This document shows positions 1 through 11,223 of a DNA stretch of 64,000 nt, piece after piece; positions within the stretch are counted from its first letter, which is position 1; each line of letters begins with the position of its first letter. The DNA is from Turnera subulata. Lineage: Eukaryota > Streptophyta > Magnoliopsida > Malpighiales > Passifloraceae. The position numbers and the translations under genes are program-made. The notes under the pieces were generated by a model. The model saw nothing but the letters and a program-made list of their open reading frames with translations, ran no database searches and had not been told where the DNA came from. The stretch is taken from contig JAKUCV010007814.1 of the NCBI GenBank assembly GCA_028386065.3, positions 5,277 to 69,276 of the forward strand, given 5' to 3'.

Positions 1-594
1 TTCGTGTTGGTTTCCACTGATGTGTTGTTTGAGTTGGATTCCTCTGTCGTATAGTATGTGTTAGTTGTTATGGCAGTATCCTTGTGATGTGATTGTTTTT
101 GCTTATTGTTGTGATTGTTGTGTTTATTTCGAAAGTATTATGGTTGATCATATATCACTGTTTATCTTTCGTCGGTGAGCGCTTCGGACTCACCCCTCGC
201 CTGCGGGGTTTCATCCCGTAGGATGAGTTGTTTGTAGTGCAGGAACGTACGGGACAAGCTGAAGCGTACCCTCGGATAGGACTAGGATCCATTAGTTACA
301 TTGGGCCTTGCATATGTTGTCATGTGAGTCATAAGTCTTCCGCTGTGCATATTGTTGAGTTTTCTGTTGCGTATATGTTGTAGTTGGGCCACTGGGCCGG
401 ATGGTTGTTGTTGATGTCCCTGGGGTTCGGGAGACGAGTTCCTTGTTGGGCCGAAGGACCGGGTTTCAGTTTTGTTAATGGGCTGATGGCCAGTTTATTG
501 TTTTATATGCTGTCTGTTGGGCTTTGTTGGGTTGGGTTGTCACAGTTTCGGCACGTGTTTACTGTGTACGATAAATACGGGTCGGGGCGTTTCA
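1..594 (+). mobile_element. 3' part of a gypsy-like LTR (truncated by window edge)
   Basis: The stretch matches, in diverged form and the same order, the 3' part of the large LTR that ends at 32396. Shared landmarks are a tract reading like TCACCCCTCGC near 190, GGACTAGGATCC near 282, CTTCCGCTGTGC near 338 and the terminal GGGGCGTTTCA at 584-594. In the relative at 17973-18007 the equivalent end is followed by a TGGTAGCGGAG primer site, so 594 is probably the true LTR end. The bases after it join a different LTR. No gene is seen; the short reading frames here look like chance. The family assignment rests on that internal comparison only. Confidence 0.6.
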
Positions 595-600
595 ATTTTG

Positions 601-775
601 TCCAATAGAAATAAGTCATTGATTGCATTATTTATACCCGAAAATTGGGTAAGAGGAGCATATTGTGCTCTCTCTCGTGAGAACCACTCTTTCTCTCTCC
701 TTTGTAATATTCATTATCAATAAAACACTCTCAAGTTCAGTCCAATTTGAGCTCCCAATTTCTCATTTTATATCA
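601..775 (+). repeat. Truncated 5' LTR of the non-coding element
   Basis: It is nearly identical to 5303-5477. It carries a TATA-like TATTTATA, CT-rich sequence and CAATAAAA, and ends TATATCA at 775. The first 170 or so bases of the LTR are missing; the left edge is a junction with another LTR. Confidence 0.85.
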
Positions 776-797
776 TTGATTCCGTTATCGGGAACCG
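776..797 (+). other. Candidate primer binding site
   Basis: The sequence directly after the 5' LTR begins TTGATTCCGTTATCGGGAAC. It resembles a degraded version of the TTGGCGCCG-type primer site common in plant Tat-like gypsy elements. The match is weak. Confidence 0.4.
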
Positions 798-2409
798 GCA
801 AATTCAATCAAGCCAGACCATTCCAACGAAAAAAAAAATCAAGCATCAACCAACATCAAGGTTCAAGAAATATGCAGTTCACCAATCAACATATCCATCA
901 ACCAATCAAGCAGATCTAACACATCCAAACAACAAATGTGTTTATCCATGGTAAATTTATTTAAGCATCCAACTAATTGCTTTTTTAACCCTTAAATGCT
1001 TGCAGATCATAAGAAAAGTAAACGCACCAAGAAAATCAACACTAGACCAGTCACATGGTAAATGGAGGAGAACACTCCCGGCAACTTTGCTGCCGGGAAA
1101 CGGCCAAGGGAAAGCAGATCCAGCCGCCAGTGGAGATGCACGCGCCGCCTTTCAAGAGGAGTCACGGAGCGGCTGGAAAAGACGATGGCGGGTACAGATC
1201 TGGGTAGATCAGGGAGCCACGCTGTGACCAAGCAGTGCCACATGCAGCCATGCTTGGAGAGGAAGGTCCACTGCCCAGAAAAGCCAGACGGCATCGGATC
1301 CGATCGAGGAAACAAAAAGAAGAAATTTAGAGTGTTGCTGCTGGAGGAGAAGCCACTGTAAGCAGTCCATATCGCCACCATGCGCCGCCGAGTTGGGAAA
1401 AGCACGAGAGAAATCTTTCATGCTGCCAGGGAAGCAACCCCTAAAGCCGCTCGATGGAGGCGCGAGTCCCACCGTTGCTGTTCTCTGCTGCAAGCAGCCT
1501 CGATCCGCCGGCAAAGAGAGGAGGATTCAAAATCCCTCATGGACACCATTCCTGGAGAACGTGCAAGGAAGAATCAGCCCCCGCCGTAGAAACGTTCATG
1601 CAGCCAAGCTGGGAGGCACGCCAGAGATGAACTATCGCCGCTCCAGCAAGATGCCGCAGGAGTTCATGGGAAGAGCCCAGCTTCCCCAGCCTACTGGAGT
1701 CGCATGAGAAGGAATGCAAAAAGAGAAAAAAAACAAGGAAGAGGGCGCGTGGAGAAATAAAGCGTGAGGAGTAGAAACAAAAGAAAAGAATAAAAAAAAG
1801 AGCAGGACCTGTGGACAATGGACAACCAGGAGAGTTTGCAACGGCCCAAAATGTACAAAGTATATGGGGCTTGTCCTAGCTTCGAAATACGCAGGCCCTA
1901 GTGGTTATGAAACAGTTGGTTAAAACATTCATTATTTTCTTCTTAATTGAGTATTTAATTGTACTGTATCTTTACAAATAAAATTTTTATTATTTCATAT
2001 ATTACCGTAAATATAAATATGTTTAATTTAATTGGTTGAAAAATTAACAACCTCAACTTTCTTTTTGATGGAATGCCAATTTGCGTATGAGACATTTATA
2101 TGCAAAGCACTATTTCGAAGAGGAACGAGGTGTTGGACCCGAGGAAGAATTTTCACATGGACCTTTTTCACAAGGACGTAGAGAAGCCATTCATGCAGAG
2201 GCAAAAATAACTCCAGAAGACGTAAAAGCAATCCCGGGAGAAAGCAACTCCAACAACAAGCGATCCTTATGGGATGAAAGTTCTCCTTGGAAGCGGAAGC
2301 ATCTCTTGCAAGAGAACAACCACAATTGCAAAGAACCAGCTCACGTATGAAGTCGTGGTGAAGGACGTTCAAGCATGATAAAAAAGGAGCAAGCAGTCCC
2401 TGTGGAGAA

Positions 2410-2690
2410 AAGAGGCAGTTCCTGGAGGAGAAAACAACAGATCATGTGAAGGTGCAAGCAATCCTAGGAACAATCAGTTCCAACAATGTAAAATGCAGTT
2501 CCTGGAGGAGAAAGAAGCAGATCCTGTGCAAGCAACCCCAGGAGCAATCAGTCCCAATGATAAAGAATGTAGTTCCTGGAGGAGAAAGCAGCAGATCCTG
2601 TGAAGGTGCAAGCAAGCCCAAGAGTAATCAGTTCCAACGATGAAGAATGCAGTTCCTAGAGGCAAAGCAAAGGAGCAAGAATGGAGTTCC
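2410..2690 (+). repeat. Tandem repeat, period about 74-80 bp
   Basis: The phrase AGTTCCTGGAGGAGAAA or a close variant recurs at about 2417, 2497, 2571 and 2651. It is joined each time by related text (AGCAGATCCTGTG, CAATCAGTTCCAA). This gives three to four diverged copies inside the non-coding retroelement. Confidence 0.75.
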
Positions 2691-5134
2691 TAGCGACAAA
2701 GCAGATGAACCACAGAGCAAGAGCAAGAATGCAATTCCTAAAGATAAAGCAAATGATGTGTGAAGGACCTGCCATGCAAGAAGTAGTCCCAAGTACATGC
2801 AACCCTTGTGGAGCAAAAGCAACCCTTATAGGAGTGAGAACGAGTGATGGAGGAGCCAAAGAAACTTGGCCTAGAAAATCAATGACGAACAAAGAACCCT
2901 TGCAAAAATATAAGCTATCGACATAACAAAGGCCTAATGAAGTCCTCAAGAAGAACAAGTACTCAATGAAACCTTAACAAACAGAGTCAACAGGAACAAC
3001 CAGTTCCATGACGAATAACCGAAGTACATGGTAAAGAGGCAAACATGTTATCACAGGACCTGCATGGCGAGCTCCTCGAGATGAAAAAGAAGAAAAATTC
3101 AAGAATTACTTCAAGCAACAAAAAAAAGAGCTTTAATTAAAGCAAGAAGGTTGGAGAGAAAATCTTCAATTATGGTGAAACGCTACAGTAAGAAAGTTGC
3201 CATCCAAATGCTTTAATGAAAGCAAGAAGGTTGGGGAAGAGAACCACAATATGAAGGAGAATGGCAGGAATAGGTGTTGATGCCATGGAACAGAGACTCC
3301 TAACAAAGAAAGTTATGGCAGGTCCTTCATCAAAGGGAAGTGAAAGGATGAAGCTTAAGAAAGAGATCCCATGAATTGCACATGACTTTGCAAATGCCAA
3401 AATGCGTTGGCCATAAAGGTGCCATAAATAGCAAAAAGACTAATGTGAAGGCTAAAGCATAAAATGGCAGACTCATACTTAAGAAAATCTAAAAGCTTGT
3501 CCAGAAGAGCAGGACCTCCCCACAAACTCACTCAGGCAAAGAAGTTATATTCAACAACAAACAAGCCCGCATAGTTCAAGCAGATAGCAAAGTGCAAGAA
3601 GGCTTCATGGCCCACGCAGGCCTTACGCGTAGGGTGTTAACCTGTAAAACCGCACAAAAGGCCAAACGTGGGCAGATGTTCCCCAAAATTTAATGGCCTA
3701 GAAAAGGGTCATTGGTGCCCGAGAATCAAGGCTATATTGTGGGTTGGAAAACCCCAAAAAATTTGCATAAGTAGCCTTAAAAAAAAAAAAAAGAGTTTCT
3801 GGTACTCCAAAGGAAGAAACCAAACATGGAGTTAGCAAGATTATAAAAGAAATAAAATAACTTTGGCATCCAGGAAGCAGGAACTGATTTTAGAAGCTAA
3901 TAAAGTCATCATAAAAGGAAAAGAGTCCCTAGAGTTCCAAATGAAGCTTCATGTAGGAACTGCACATAGTTCCAATCAAGAACTTCGAAGAAGGAATTAC
4001 AAAGCCACAAAAAGGAGCCAAACAGAAGCCAAAGATACTCCAAAAAAAGAGACTAGGAGCTCAAACCCCAGGTTCAAAAAGGCATGACCCAAATGATGGA
4101 GCTCGGGAAGCAGTAAGGAAAATCACGAGGAAGTCAATAAGCACTCGAAGAACATAAGCTAAACAAAGCTTGCTCGACAACGCAACTTATGCTGAAATAT
4201 GCCAAAAGGCCTAAGGCCAGAAAGGAACTCTTACAAATGTAGAGGCTGTTTCGAGTTCCTGCAAAGCCAGAAACTACTCCAAACCTCTCCAAAAGTAGAA
4301 ACTGTCCAAGAATTCTTTTGCGAAGACATGAAGGATTCAAGAACCTACAATTGTCCAGACGGAATCAAAACCCAATTGGAGCTTTAGTGAAGCAAAATTA
4401 AATGATTTCCAGCATGAAACCTAAGAGGTGCTAAAATAAAATGCCGGGAGCTGAAACTAAGTGCAGAAGCTGGGAACTGAGGCTAAGCACAGAAGTTAAA
4501 GGAAGAAGCTGAAACTAAGGTTGAACGCTGGGGGAAAAGAAGGATCAAATGCCCACGAGATTGGTGACGCTCATAAAAAGAAGCATGAAAACCCTACAAG
4601 TACCAAATAGAAGTTCCAGGATTTCAACTACACCAAAATACCAGGAAGGTAGAACCTGAGAGCAACACCAGGAACAACACCAGGAACTGGAGCCAGTACT
4701 GCGAAGACGTCATGAGGACCTGATGAGAAATGAACATCAATAGGAGGACTAGAAGAATGAAGTAAAGGCCTATTGAGCCTTAATTCATAAACAACCAAGT
4801 AGATGCCATGATTTCAGTCACACCAAGACAATGAAAGCAGAGCCAAGTGCATTGCAAGACGGCCTGGAACCAGAGACAACAAAGTTATGAGGATGATTCG
4901 TCTCCGAAAAGGAATCACCTCAAAAGCAGGAACTCCAAATTCAAGTGACAGGGGGACCAAGGATCAAGACGTCCAATTTCTTTGACAACAACTAGCGGTG
5001 GAAAATTGTAGAAACTCGCATCGAGGAATGTAAAGCCTAAAGTGACCCTTCCGAAGCAACTAGCGGGAAGTACGCAAAGGATCATCGACTATCAAATGCT
5101 CGTGCTCAAAGTGCCCAACCATTTAGGGGACTAA

Positions 5135-5477
5135 TGATATATTATAGCCCAACGGGCTCAAAAAGCCCAATTCCATCAAGTCTAGGCAACCCGAGGCCCA
5201 AAGGAACTCGACCCACGATCCAAAACTACCACCCTTATCAATCCGAAATCCACGACTACGAATAGGAGCACGACACCTGGCGAGATAAGGAACTCCCTTT
5301 GGTCCAATAGAAATAAGTCATTGATTGTAATATTTATACCCGAAAATTGGGTAAGAGGAGCAGATTGGGCTCTCTCTCCCGAAAACCACTCTTTCTCTCT
5401 CCTTTGTAATATTCATTATCAATAAAACACTCTCAAGTTCAGCCCAATTTGGACTCCCAATTTCTCATTTTATATCA
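5135..5477 (+). repeat. Complete 3' LTR of the non-coding element (343 bp)
   Basis: It starts TGATATATTATAG directly after a purine tract (TTAGGGGACTAA, 5123-5134) and ends TATATCA. Its last 175 bases repeat 601-775. It has TG...CA ends. The following bases belong to an unrelated exon. Confidence 0.8.
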
Positions 5478-5664
5478 AGGTGCGAACCACCTGAGATGGA
5501 ACCTAAGACTTTGGGCAGAATCAGTGAGCTTGAGTCAAGTAGCAGGTTAGGGGGATATTGAACTCCATGGCCACATCTTGCATCCATTTCTCATCTCTCT
5601 CTTCTCCCATCAAGCAAACTGCAGCTGGGTTCCCTTTAAAAACTTCATCGGTGAAGGCGTCCAC
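5478..5664 (-). pseudogene. PhzF-like (phenazine-biosynthesis-like epimerase family) exon fragment
   Basis: Read on the minus strand from 5664, a splice acceptor (TTACAG) is followed by VDAFTDEVFKGNPAAVC, then EERDEKWMQDVAMEFNIP and CYLT, the start of the plant PhzF/diaminopimelate-epimerase-fold family. Members are isomerase-like enzymes of mostly unknown plant substrate. The frame stops just after CYLTQAH, but a shifted frame reads LRFHLRWFAP, which continues the family pattern, so a small indel broke it. The fragment is then cut at 5478 by the LTR ending at 5477. The residues to the next family motifs (CGHAT) are absent, and no other exon is seen to the right. It is a dead remnant that marks a former gene. 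Confidence 0.8.
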
Positions 5665-6324
5665 CTGTAATTGTTTGTGATCAAGCTCAACACTGATTCG
5701 GACTAACTAATTTCATTGAATTATCTAATATAATGTAATACCAGTGTATTTGAATAGTACATATATACACTACTGGAAGCGAACAGTACCATACCGAATT
5801 TGATAGGTTGTTTTCCCATGCTAGTTAACATGAGTTGCAATAGACACACACAAATATATCTTCTCTGACGAAAACTTCCTGCTTTCTTCTGAATTTTAAA
5901 ATAGCTATTCTACCGGTGAATATTGGTTATCATTTCTTGATTGATTCCACTTGTATGCCTTGATGCCATATCCTATCTAAACACCTAATTCGTATCTTAA
6001 TTAAAAAACATATATATACAAGTGAGTTAATGAAGTAGAGGAGCAATTAATGTGAATTTATATTTCCAAACTCGTAATCCTAATCCTGTCATAAATTAAT
6101 TGAGGCAAAAGCAGTAGAGGTTAGCTCCAGTCGCGCCGGTCTGTTTTGAACGGCTGGTTTAGTTTGTGGATTAAAGACTTGTTACATCCCTTTGGGCACT
6201 AAAGTTGGCTATTTTTCATCCCTTTTTCCACTAGCTAGCCTACTTTGGTCCCTCTCGCCAGAATTCGGTAGAAAATGCTGGCATGGCGTTTTCGACGCCA
6301 CGTCAGCATATGTGGAAGACACAT
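5665..6324. other. Non-coding flank of the PhzF fragment
   Basis: It is probably former intron and upstream sequence of the PhzF-like gene. It is AT-rich with short TATA runs near 6010. I recognise no exon, RNA gene or element end. Confidence 0.4.
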
Positions 6325-6702
6325 GTCAGGTTGAATCAACAAATCGAATCGGCTTGATCCGACCGGTACGCCCACAAAAGGCCCATTTTGCAAATTCGGT
6401 GAGGGTCGGGTTTGTCTATTTTGTTTCCTTTTTTCCTAAAATTATTTTTTAAAAAAAAATTCATTGAACTAAAAATTAGTTCAAAAACAAAATATTATAA
6501 GTTATTATTTAATTAGTATAAATTATTATTTTGTTTCTGAAAAAAACTTATAATTCAATGAAAGGTTTTAAAGAAATTAATTTTTGGAAAAAAGAAAAGA
6601 AAAAAATGGACAAACTGCAAACTCCCACCCGATTTGCAAAATGGGTCTTTTGTGGGCGAACCGTTCGGGTCGAGTGGGTTTGATTTGTTGGTTCAACCTG
6701 TC
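6325..6702. repeat. Long imperfect palindrome (foldback element)
   Basis: The left arm (about 6325-6505) and right arm (about 6515-6702) are inverted copies centred near 6511. Matching pairs include CAGGTTGAATCAACAAATC with GATTTGTTGGTTCAACCTG, GCCCACAAAAGGCCCATTTT with its near complement at 6635-6660, and TTCATTGAA with TTCAATGAA near the centre. The transcript would fold into one hairpin of about 180 base pairs. I found no clear target-site duplication, so it could be a foldback MITE or an inverted duplication. Confidence 0.85.
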
Positions 6703-7647
6703 TTTTTTTTCCTTAAATCACAGTTGGTTAGGTTGAAAGTGGACGTTGATCGCAGGAACAAGAGAGTTGTGCGTTTGATGTTTTTTTTCTGAGTTGTGGG
6801 TTAGCTGAGTTGTTTTCACTTCAAATGTTGAGATAGTTGTCGCATGCGTACTGTGTATATCTGACATTTTTGAAAGTGTAATTTCCTTAGTTGCAGTTGA
6901 CGTAACTAAGTCTGTAGTTAGAATTCCGGAGAACTCCGATTCATGATCATTCAAACTAATTGTAAATTGTGAGGTAGAAGCTAAAAATTTGTTGGTGTGC
7001 GTCAATATTTCTTGCTCTGTTTAGTCTTTCTTTTTTGTTATTGCTTATATTTTGTCTCGTGTGGCGAGTTCAAAATCTGGGTGATATGTGCCTATTGCAG
7101 AGCTGGTGGTGGTGCTGCTTTTCAACAAGAGGACAGACACGATCTGTACCTTAAAATGGAAAAGTATAACACATGTGGTGTCCTTTCTCACTTTTTTTGG
7201 TTTTGTAATCTATTTCTTAAATTAGTTAGTACAATACTACAATACTGGACGTAGATAGAATGGCAAGAGATGGATATTTTTTTTGTATATATGATAACCG
7301 ACAATACACAAATGTGCACAAGAAAAATGCTCCATTTTTGCACCAGGAACTGGCAGAGAGGTCTTATCCATGCTTTTAACTAATTACCTCCAAATAGGCC
7401 CATAATTCTCCCAGATCATCCTCCCTAGAAGCATAAAAAAGTCTGAACTAGCAGGGCCAATAATCACATGGACAAGGTGTGAGGACCAGACCAAAAATAA
7501 ATTTGATCCCTCACTACATCAAAGAGTCACCACCCAAATTTTATTAAGGACAAAATTCAGAGAAAAACCTGATATCTATTACCCAAAGAAACCAGTCATA
7601 CCGAACCAAAGATATAGGGTTCGAGAGTTCGTCACAGATGGGAAGGT
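6703..7647. other. Unassigned sequence
   Basis: Nothing recognisable at 6703-7480. The part from about 7482 to 7647 continues past the MITE at 8650 and looks like the inner part of the minus-strand retroelement leader described there. Confidence 0.35.
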
Positions 7648-8649
7648 CAGGGGCAGTTCTAGGGGGAGCAAAGGGGGGCCAGGCCTGCCCTAGAATCCTA
7701 GATTAGCTTAGGGCTGCAAATGAGCCGAGCCAAGTCGAGCTTTTGATGGCTCAGGCTCGGCACGTGAAAATTTAACCAAGTTCAAGCTCGGCTCGTGTTC
7801 ACCTCGAGCCTAGATATTAAGCTCGAGCTTGGCACATTAAGATTTTGGTTGACTCAGGCTCGTCTCAAACTCGGCTCGTTTAGTAAGCATTATTGAGCTA
7901 TAAGCGAGCCAATAATTACAAGTAAAGGGCATGAAAAAATATATTATTAATTAATAATTTAACTAATAATATATGAACTATTATATCATATAAAATTAAA
8001 AGTATTTTATTAATGAGATAATGATAGAAATATTTTTAGAATATGATAGATCTATTATATTCAATAAAAATTAAAAATAAATCATTATTCCAGATTCAAG
8101 ATTTTGAAATAAAATGCAATATAAGCTATTTAAGTTATTTTAGTTTGTTGATTATGACCTAATTAAGTTATTTTATCATCTAAGCTTAAATCTAATATAA
8201 TATAATTTATAAGCTTAATTTTTTAAGAAAACATGACTGATGAATCTCTCACAAGTTACTTAATCGACCTAAATGAGCCAAGCTCACGAACTAACGAGTC
8301 GAGTTTCAGCATGCTCGGGCATGGCTCATTTAGTTTCGATCTTTTTACAGACAAGTTCAGGCTTGGCTCGTTTCTTTAATGAGCTAGGCTCGGACGAATT
8401 ATTATCGAGTTGAGCCTCGAGCCGCAGTCCTAGATTAGCTATATATGGTAATAATAATTCAAAAATCATATGGTAGTTTAGTGGATAGAATCACCATGTT
8501 TATTAAAATGATTAAGGGTTCAAGTCATGGCATGATTTTTTTATTCCTAAATTTTTCCTTCTTTTCTGATACAACACATTTCAGTCCCTATTGATTTAAT
8601 AATATTATATTTTAGGCCCCCTTAAATTTATTTTCTGGATCCGCCCCTA
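7648..8649. mobile_element. hAT-like MITE with imperfect 8-bp target duplication
   Basis: The left end CAGGGGCAGTTCTAGG and right end GGATCCGCCCCTA are imperfect inverted repeats. Flanking octamers are GGGAAGGT (7640-7647) and GGGAACGT (8650-8657), one mismatch apart. An 8-bp duplication is typical of hAT transposons. It has no coding capacity. The ends match two other copies at 42041-42844 and 51451-51719. A second element sits inside it (7709-8432). Confidence 0.7.
7709..8432. mobile_element. Nested non-autonomous hAT element, perfect 8-bp target duplication
   Basis: It begins TAGGGCTGCAAATGAGCC and ends GAGCCGCAGTCCTA, an inverted pair. GATTAGCT stands at both 7701-7708 and 8433-8440. The subterminal regions carry many copies of GGCTCG/CGAGCC in both orientations, which are possible transposase-binding repeats. 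The centre is AT-rich and non-coding. It is inserted in the MITE at 7648-8649 and is therefore younger than it. Confidence 0.88.
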
Positions 8650-9700
8650 GGGAACGTGTTAGGCACTCATCCATGTTGAGGCAAATTCTTGTGCAATTGA
8701 AGATCGATGTATACCTTATGCACATACAACATTACAATGGAAATAAAAGCAAAAAAAAAAAAGCAACAGAAAAAAAAATACATAATTGAGCTTGAGATTC
8801 CACCACTAGAATCCACCTACGTACTCCAGCGAAAAGAATCAAAGCTCACGTAGTTTTTACATGGCATCAAAATACAACACAACAAAACACAGCAACTCAA
8901 CATAACAACACATCAACATAATAAAAAAAAACACACACACACAATTTTTCTTGCATCCAATTGTCAAACCAAGACTACCTACGTTTCCGTGTGATTGGGG
9001 TCAAAGCCCCATAGTTCTAACATAGCTTCTAATAACCATCAAAGCATCATCATTAATAGCATCACAACAGCACAACACAGCAGCCAAAATCGAAGTTAAA
9101 AAGGATTAGGATTACTTCTTGAAGCCCTCCTCTAGCTCGTATGAGCTTTCCACTCCTTAGTTGAATCTTAGGTTGACTTCAATAAAAAATCCAATGCAGA
9201 AGGAAGCTGAATAAACGCCTGATGTCAGCGGAAAAGTTGTAGATCTTTCTCTTAAGTTTCTAGAGACACTAAGAACGCAGCAATCCGACACTTATAGCTC
9301 CAGATATTGCAAATTTTCTGAGACTGCATATAGAAGAACTCTCCGGGTTTGCAACCTCTTTTCAAAAGTTTTGCTTTGATTGGCCTCCTTCTTGCTCTCC
9401 TCTTGCTACTGGGTTCTTGCTACTCCTCTCTCCGTAATCTCTCCAGAAAATTAGCTCCTAAAACGATTTCTAAGCTCAAAGAACTAGGATTTCTCCAAGC
9501 ACTCTAAGCTTGTGGGTGTGTAAAGAATAATTCTAATGTGTCCCTCTTTTGTGTGTAATGGGGGGTCTATTTATAGTGTTCAGGGGGTACGAAGTCGTCC
9601 TATTAATCTAAGGGTTGAGATTGAACCCCTAAATCTAACGGTTAAGATCTAGGATTGCGTAAAAGAGGAAAAAAGAACATTCTGGAACATTTGACCGCAA
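8650..9700 (-). mobile_element. Minus-strand LTR/leader remnant
   Basis: On the minus strand a TATA-like CTATAAATAG (9567-9576) is followed by a CACACAAAAGAGGG transcript-start-like region. Next come a purine-rich leader and GT/T-rich low-complexity sequence at 8880-8945 (reads as AC/A-rich on +). The layout resembles the promoter, R region and leader of a plant gypsy element. I could not fix LTR ends and saw no gag-pol sequence. Confidence 0.4.
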
Positions 9701-9779
9701 TAGCCTCGGCGCTCATGTCGTGATGACCGCCAGGGCCTAGCGGTCATCTTTCCTTGTCCACCGGTTGTGGTGGTCATGT

Positions 9780-10800
9780 CCGACTGGGCCAAACATCGAT
9801 AGTCTAATTCTAAACATCGATGTTGTGCTGTTATGATCAGAAACCTTTTGCATCTTTCAATGTTGTTTTGTCTAAAGGTGTTATGGAATGATCCCCCAAT
9901 GGTCATATAAGTTCTTAGACATATAAATAGAGATGTTACACCTCTTTTTATAATGAATCAACTCTCCATACATTCATCATTCATTGATACACATTCATTC
10001 AAGTTTTTATGAGCTAATATCCTTGAGAATTGAGAGAGTTGCCTTATAGTGCTTATCTTGTTACTCAATATCTACTCTTTGAGAGAATTTCTGTTTTGAG
10101 TGTTGTGAGTGTTGTCATATACTTGAAGGGAGGTTTGTTCCCTTGTTGTGATTCATAGGAAGAGGGTTTTTTTTTTTGGAAATCTACCAAGACAATTTAA
10201 GACAAGTAACAGTAGAACATCGATGTTTGAACTGTGAACATCGATATTTGAACAGTAGAACGTCGATGTTTGAACAGTAAAACGTCGATGCTTGAATAGT
10301 GATTCTGCCAAAACATCTTGAAATGCAATCGGTCAAGAGAACATCAATGTTTGGGATGCCAAAACGATGTTTTGAGCTACTGCCGCTTTTGATAAATCTT
10401 TTGGAAGGCAGGAACTCGATGTTTAGAAACACAACATCGATGTTTAGTGCTCAAAAACTATTTTTATGATTGATAAAAAGAATGCTATGCTTGAGAAAAA
10501 TTGATTATGTTTGAGCTAACATCTTAGGTGAATTTGAGTGTTAACCTTGTACAATTAAGTCATTAATTCTTCTTGGATGATCACTTCAAATCTTGTGCTC
10601 TTCTTTACTTCACATTTTGTGCTCTTCCAAATTTGTTCTCTTTGAGTCATTTCTTTTTGCTTCGGGAGTGGTTTCTTTTTGCCTCGGGTTTGTCGTCATT
10701 TTGAATCCATGTCGTTTTGTCAATATCAAAACCTGTATGAGACAAGGAGGCATTAGCAAAACACTGTTTCTAACAGACGAACCAACGAAAAAAAGACCAC
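9780..10800 (+). mobile_element. Copia-like LTR/leader remnant with ATCGAT palindromes
   Basis: A TATA-like TATAAATAG at about 9922 is followed by a U5-like tract ending in GAGTGTTGTGAGTG and CTTGAAGGGAGG (10097-10135), as in many plant copia LTRs. Copies or near copies of AACATCGATGTT follow at 10216-10444, with one perfect copy upstream at 9813-9824. The 3' LTR end is uncertain. No polyprotein follows; a repeat field begins near 10830. Confidence 0.45.
10216..10444. repeat. Degenerate array of the AACATCGATGTT palindrome
   Basis: Perfect copies stand at 10216-10227 and 10433-10444. Near copies with one or two changes (ACATCGATATTT, ACGTCGATGTTT, ACATCAATGTTT, ACTCGATGTTT) lie between, mostly separated by GAACAGTA-like spacers. 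This is the most decayed of three such arrays in the window. Confidence 0.75.
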
Positions 10801-11223
10801 ACAAATTTGACGGAGCTTGTTGATACTGATGCTGATGCTGATCCTGGCATGCATGACGGTGGGAATCATCTCATCCCGGGTTTCTCAAACAAGCCTAAGG
10901 AGTCATCTAATCCTCAGGTGGTTGAATTGAGTGAGGCGTCATCTAAGCCACGGGTAAGCGGATGAGGAGTCATCTAACCCTTAGGTTGAGGCATCATCTT
11001 AACCTCGTGGAGTCGACTGAGAAGTCATCTAATCCTCAGGGTGAGGTGTCATCTAAACCTCGGGGGAAAGGGTGAATGAGGAGTCATCTAATCCTCGGGT
11101 TGAGGCATCATCTAAGCGTCGAGGACTCGACTGAGGAGTCATCTAATCCTTAGGGTGAGGCATCATCTATGTCTTAGGGGGAAAGGGTGAATGAGGAGTC
11201 ATCTAAACCTCGGGTTGAGGCGT

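Larger units (their letters stand above)
601..5477 (+). mobile_element. Non-coding LTR retrotransposon (LARD-like), 5' LTR truncated
   Basis: Two direct copies of one LTR bound the unit: a truncated 5' copy (601-775) and a complete 3' copy (5135-5477). A primer-site-like sequence follows the first and a polypurine tract precedes the second. The 4.36 kb between them has no gag, protease, reverse transcriptase or integrase similarity that I can recognise. It is purine-rich, with repeated words such as GGAGAAAGCAGCAG and AGTTCC. Such elements need proteins from a related autonomous element. The 3' end lies inside a PhzF-like exon, so insertion followed that gene fragment. The open frames at 1000-1840 and 2028-2926 have no recognisable domain and I leave them uncalled. 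Confidence 0.75.

Noticed and set aside
1000..1841. Cluster of 60-130 codon frames on both strands
   Set aside because: They overlap on opposite strands, have no recognisable motif and lie within the non-coding LTR element.
7081..7254. Possible exon after an acceptor-like CTATTGCAG
   Set aside because: No conserved family text and no partner exon.
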